From contig CAZXEU010000168.1 in the NCBI GenBank assembly GCA_964639665.1, positions 1 through 25,960 on the forward strand: a DNA stretch of 25,960 nucleotides. The letters are read 5' to 3'. Of this stretch, positions 23,503-25,960 are shown piece by piece; the stretch's first letter is position 1, and every line of letters begins with the position of its first letter. Position numbers and translations under genes: made by a program. Source of the stretch: CAZXEU01 sp964639665 (GTDB taxonomy: Bacteria; Bacteroidota; Rhodothermia; Rhodothermales; Bin80). The notes beneath the pieces are model-generated. The model was not told where the DNA came from. It was given only the letters and a program-made list of their open reading frames with translations, and made no database searches.

Positions 23503-24618
23503 CTACTCCTCGGGCTCGCTGTACGTGATCCGGTACACCACGCCTGCCTGGTCATCAGAAAGCAGCAGCGAGCCATCCGGCAGGGTTTCGAAATCGACGG
23601 GCCGGCCCCAATTCTCCTGGTCCTGCAGCCATCCCTCCGCAAAGACTTCCTGCCCCGTGGCTTCGCCTGCATCATTGAAATGCACAAGCTTCACGCGGTA
23701 GCCGATCTTCTGCCGCCGGTTCCACGATCCGTGCTCTGCAATGAACGCCTGGTTGCGGTAGGACTCGGGAAACATTGACCCGGTGTAGAACTCCATGCCA
23801 AGCGGCGCCACATGGGGCCCCAACAGTACTGCCGGAGCCACAAACTCGTCCGCGGTGCGACCCTCGCCAAATTCCGGATCCGGTGTATCGTGCTGATGGA
23901 AGTATGGATAGCCAAAATGCATTCCTGGCTCCGGCGCGTGGTTCAGTTCGCAGTTTGGCAAGTCATCCGTGATCGCGGGATCCGGGCTGATGTTGTCGCG
24001 GCCGTTGTCCGTAAACCAAAATTCTCCCGTTACGGGATGCCAGTCAAAGCCGACGGAATTGCGCACGCCACGGGCGTAGACGCGTCTTTCCGTCCCGTCC
24101 GGATTCATCTCGAGAATAGTGGCATACGGATCCGGCCTTTCGCATGTATTGCACGGCGTGCCTATCGGCACGAAGAGCTTGCCTTCCGGACTGAAGTCAA
24201 TGTATTTCCATCCGTGATGCCTATCCTCGGGCAGGTCGTCCAGTACTACAACCGGCTCCGGAGGCGCCTCGATGTGGTCTTCAATGTTGTCGTAGCGCAA
24301 TATCCTGTTGACTGCGGCAACGTAGAGCGCGCCGTCCCGAAAAGCCAGTCCGGACGGCATGGTCAGCTCCTCGGCAACGACGTGGATCGTTTCGGCAAAC
24401 ATGTCCCCGTCAAGATCCCGCGCGGCGTGGACCTTGCCCTCACGGCGCGATCCGATGAACAGCGTGCCGGACGGCGAGAGCGCAAGCTGCCTGGCATTGG
24501 GGACGCTGTCCGCATACACTTCTATGGTGAATCCTTCGGGCAGCTTTATCTTCTCGAGTGGCAGATCACTTCTGCCAATCAGGGGCAGGACCAGAAGCAG
24601 CAGTATAGAAGCACGCAT
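23503..24618 (-). CDS. Exported sorbosone dehydrogenase-like / PQQ-type sugar dehydrogenase family protein
   Basis: This 371-residue protein has a short signal peptide (MRASILLLLVLPLIGRS) and a six-bladed propeller of the L-sorbosone dehydrogenase / GDH family, whose characterised members oxidise aldoses or sorbosone using PQQ. Typical stretches are LPEGFTIEVYADSVPNARQLALSPSGTLFIGSR, LTMPSGLAFRDGALYVAAVNRILRYD, HHGWKYIDFSPEGKLFVPIGTPCNTCE (with the paired cysteines usual here), YARGVRNSVGFDWHPVTGEFWFTDNGRD and AFIAEHGSWNRRQKIGYRV. The frame is open to 24771, but only ATG 24618 gives a signal peptide. No PQQ synthesis genes are in the window, so cofactor use is inferred. It diverges from the S9 peptidase gene across 156 nt. 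Confidence 0.9.
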   Translation of the reverse strand: MRASILLLLVLPLIGRSDLPLEKIKLPEGFTIEVYADSVPNARQLALSPSGTLFIGSRREGKVHAARDLDGDMFAETIHVVAEELTMPSGLAFRDGALYVAAVNRILRYDNIEDHIEAPPEPVVVLDDLPEDRHHGWKYIDFSPEGKLFVPIGTPCNTCERPDPYATILEMNPDGTERRVYARGVRNSVGFDWHPVTGEFWFTDNGRDNISPDPAITDDLPNCELNHAPEPGMHFGYPYFHQHDTPDPEFGEGRTADEFVAPAVLLGPHVAPLGMEFYTGSMFPESYRNQAFIAEHGSWNRRQKIGYRVKLVHFNDAGEATGQEVFAEGWLQDQENWGRPVDFETLPDGSLLLSDDQAGVVYRITYSEPEE

Positions 24619-24774
24619 GGGAGTCTCGTAGTTTTCGGGGATGTGTCTGCACGCATGGCCAGCGGATTGGTTTCGTTGGCAATAGCGCGACCGGAGAACG
24701 CCACGAGAATGCAGACCTGCCCTGCCGACAGCCATCCTGACATGCCTTCCCATTGCCATACATCCAGTCACAAG

Positions 24775-25960
24775 ATGCCGCGCATAACGCTCTTAATGCT
24801 TTCCTTCATGCTCGCGTGCTGCGCCGCCGCACAGGAGTCTTCGCTCACGGTGGAAAAGATCATGCAAGAACCTGACACCTATATCGGGGCCTGGCCATCC
24901 TCGCCCTTCTGGTCGGAAGACGGAGAAACGCTGTACTTCCGCTGGAACCCGATGGGAGCCTTCCCGGACGACTCCCTTTATAGCGTAAGCCGCCTTGGCG
25001 GCGAGCCTGCCAAGGTGGCGCCGGAGGCAAGGCGCGACCTGGGCCCCGCGTTTGACGGATGGCATCACGGCGAGCACATTTATGACAGGGGTTTCGGGCG
25101 CAAGGTGTATGCCGAGGACGGCGATATCTACGTGTACGACCGGGTCACGGGTGTACGGACACGCCTTACACAAACGCGCAGCACGGAGCGGTCGCCGCGC
25201 TTTGTGCCGGACGGTGATGCCATCATTTACGCCGCAGCCGAAAACCTCTTTCGCCTGGACCTGTCAACCGGGGCCATACGTCAGCTCACGGACCTTCGTA
25301 CGGGGTCCGGGCCAGATGGACGCGAGTCCGACGAGGAGGAGGATTTTCTGGAGACGCAGCAGCGCCGGCTGTTCGAATACGTGCGAACCATGCAGGAAGA
25401 AGAGGATCGGCGCGAGGAAGCGCGCGAGCGCGATGCTGCACCGGGCCCGCCTGTCTACTACCTGTCCGGCCGGCGCGTCGAGCAGCTTCGCATTGACCCG
25501 GCGGAGCGCTTTGTATCCTTCGCTTCAGTAGCATCGCCGGAGGACGCCACGCGCACCAAGGCAATGGCCTATGTCACCGAAAGCGGCTTTGCGGAGGAGC
25601 TGTCGGCCCGTCCCAAAGTCGGAGCGGAGCCGTCTTCCTTTTGGCTCATGGTTCAGGACCTCGACCGGGACACCACGTACCAGGTGGACTTGCACCAGCT
25701 TCCCGGTGCCTACGACATTGCCGCGTATCGCCGCGAACAGGGCGTGGAGCTGGACTCTGCGGCAGCGAAGAGGCACCTCTATGCATTCGGTCCTTACTGG
25801 AGCGCCGACGGCCGGCATGCCGTGCTTGATGTCCGTACATACGACAACAAGGATCGCTGGATTTGCCGCCTGGATCCGGAATCGGCTGCCCTGTCGGTCC
25901 TCGACCGGCAACACGACGAAGCCTGGATAGCGGGCCCGGGCATTTCCTGGTTTGGCGGGC
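24775..25960 (+). CDS. S9-family (prolyl oligopeptidase / DPP IV type) peptidase, N-terminal part
   Basis: The frame is open from ATG 24775 to the window edge (395 codons). The N-terminus MPRITLLMLSFMLACCAAAQ is an export signal; it could be cut after AAA, or be a lipoprotein signal using LAC (Cys15). The visible part is the beta-propeller that gates the active site in S9 peptidases: AWPSSPFWSEDGETLYFRWNP, GEPAKVAPEARRDLGP, KVYAEDGDIYVYD, RSPRFVPDGDAIIYAAAENLFRLDL and FGPYWSADGRHAVLDVRTYD. A charged helical insert (about 182-224, ESDEEEDFLETQ ... EEEDRREEARERD) interrupts the propeller. The catalytic Ser-Asp-His domain would lie beyond the window, so activity cannot be checked. Likely a periplasmic or surface di- or oligopeptidase. 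Confidence 0.85.
   Translation, partial: MPRITLLMLSFMLACCAAAQESSLTVEKIMQEPDTYIGAWPSSPFWSEDGETLYFRWNPMGAFPDDSLYSVSRLGGEPAKVAPEARRDLGPAFDGWHHGEHIYDRGFGRKVYAEDGDIYVYDRVTGVRTRLTQTRSTERSPRFVPDGDAIIYAAAENLFRLDLSTGAIRQLTDLRTGSGPDGRESDEEEDFLETQQRRLFEYVRTMQEEEDRREEARERDAAPGPPVYYLSGRRVEQLRIDPAERFVSFASVASPEDATRTKAMAYVTESGFAEELSARPKVGAEPSSFWLMVQDLDRDTTYQVDLHQLPGAYDIAAYRREQGVELDSAAAKRHLYAFGPYWSADGRHAVLDVRTYDNKDRWICRLDPESAALSVLDRQHDEAWIAGPGISWFGG

Noticed and set aside
1..25960. CRISPR arrays, tRNA/rRNA genes, insertion sequences, phage or conjugation genes
   Set aside because: No regularly spaced direct repeats, cloverleaf-like tRNA sequences, transposases or integrases were seen on either strand.

Overview
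The window is GC-rich (roughly 60% by eye) and densely coded, with no rRNA, tRNA, CRISPR array or transposase visible. The gene set points to the Bacteroidota superphylum, most likely the Rhodothermota/Balneolota side. The pointers are a gliding-type ABC operon (GldA/GldF/GldG-like plus a DUF4340 protein), a TonB-dependent receptor with a carboxypeptidase-regulatory-like N-terminus, a PorV/PorQ-family outer-membrane protein, and a type IX secretion (T9SS) type A sorting domain. Shine-Dalgarno sequences are mostly weak or absent, as is common in that group. The phylum is an inference; no marker gene is present.

Layout. (1) 1-2045, minus strand: the 5' part of a secreted NTF2/SnoaL-like protein, and a GH88-type unsaturated glucuronyl hydrolase. 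(2) 2231-9147, plus strand: a tight run encoding the ABC ATPase, ABC-2 permease, GldG-like auxiliary protein, DUF4340 protein, HtpG chaperone and a ROK-family fructokinase. (3) 9144-10840, minus strand: 2-keto-3-deoxygluconate kinase and KDPG aldolase, overlapping by 4 nt. Together with the GH88 enzyme this suggests uronate breakdown to pyruvate and glyceraldehyde-3-phosphate. (4) 10904-13986: a group II PLP-dependent decarboxylase (+), a DinB-family protein (-) and an acetamidase/formamidase-family lipoprotein (+). The last two diverge from a striking AT-rich inverted repeat at 12920-12943.

(5) 14190-23075, plus strand: a cell-surface locus of TonB-dependent receptor, exported Fn3 protein with a sorting-like C-terminus, PorV-like barrel, IPT/TIG plus beta-propeller lipoprotein, and a propeller-like T9SS cargo, closed by a bidirectional terminator. 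The first four genes are separated by 3, 4 and 14 nt and look like one operon with no SusD. This is the best candidate for an undercharacterised system: a self-contained outer-membrane assembly for displaying or importing an unknown ligand. (6) 23134-23502: a gene-free GC-rich stretch. (7) 23503-25960: a secreted sorbosone dehydrogenase-like protein (-), and divergently the N-terminal part of an S9 (prolyl oligopeptidase) peptidase that runs off the window.
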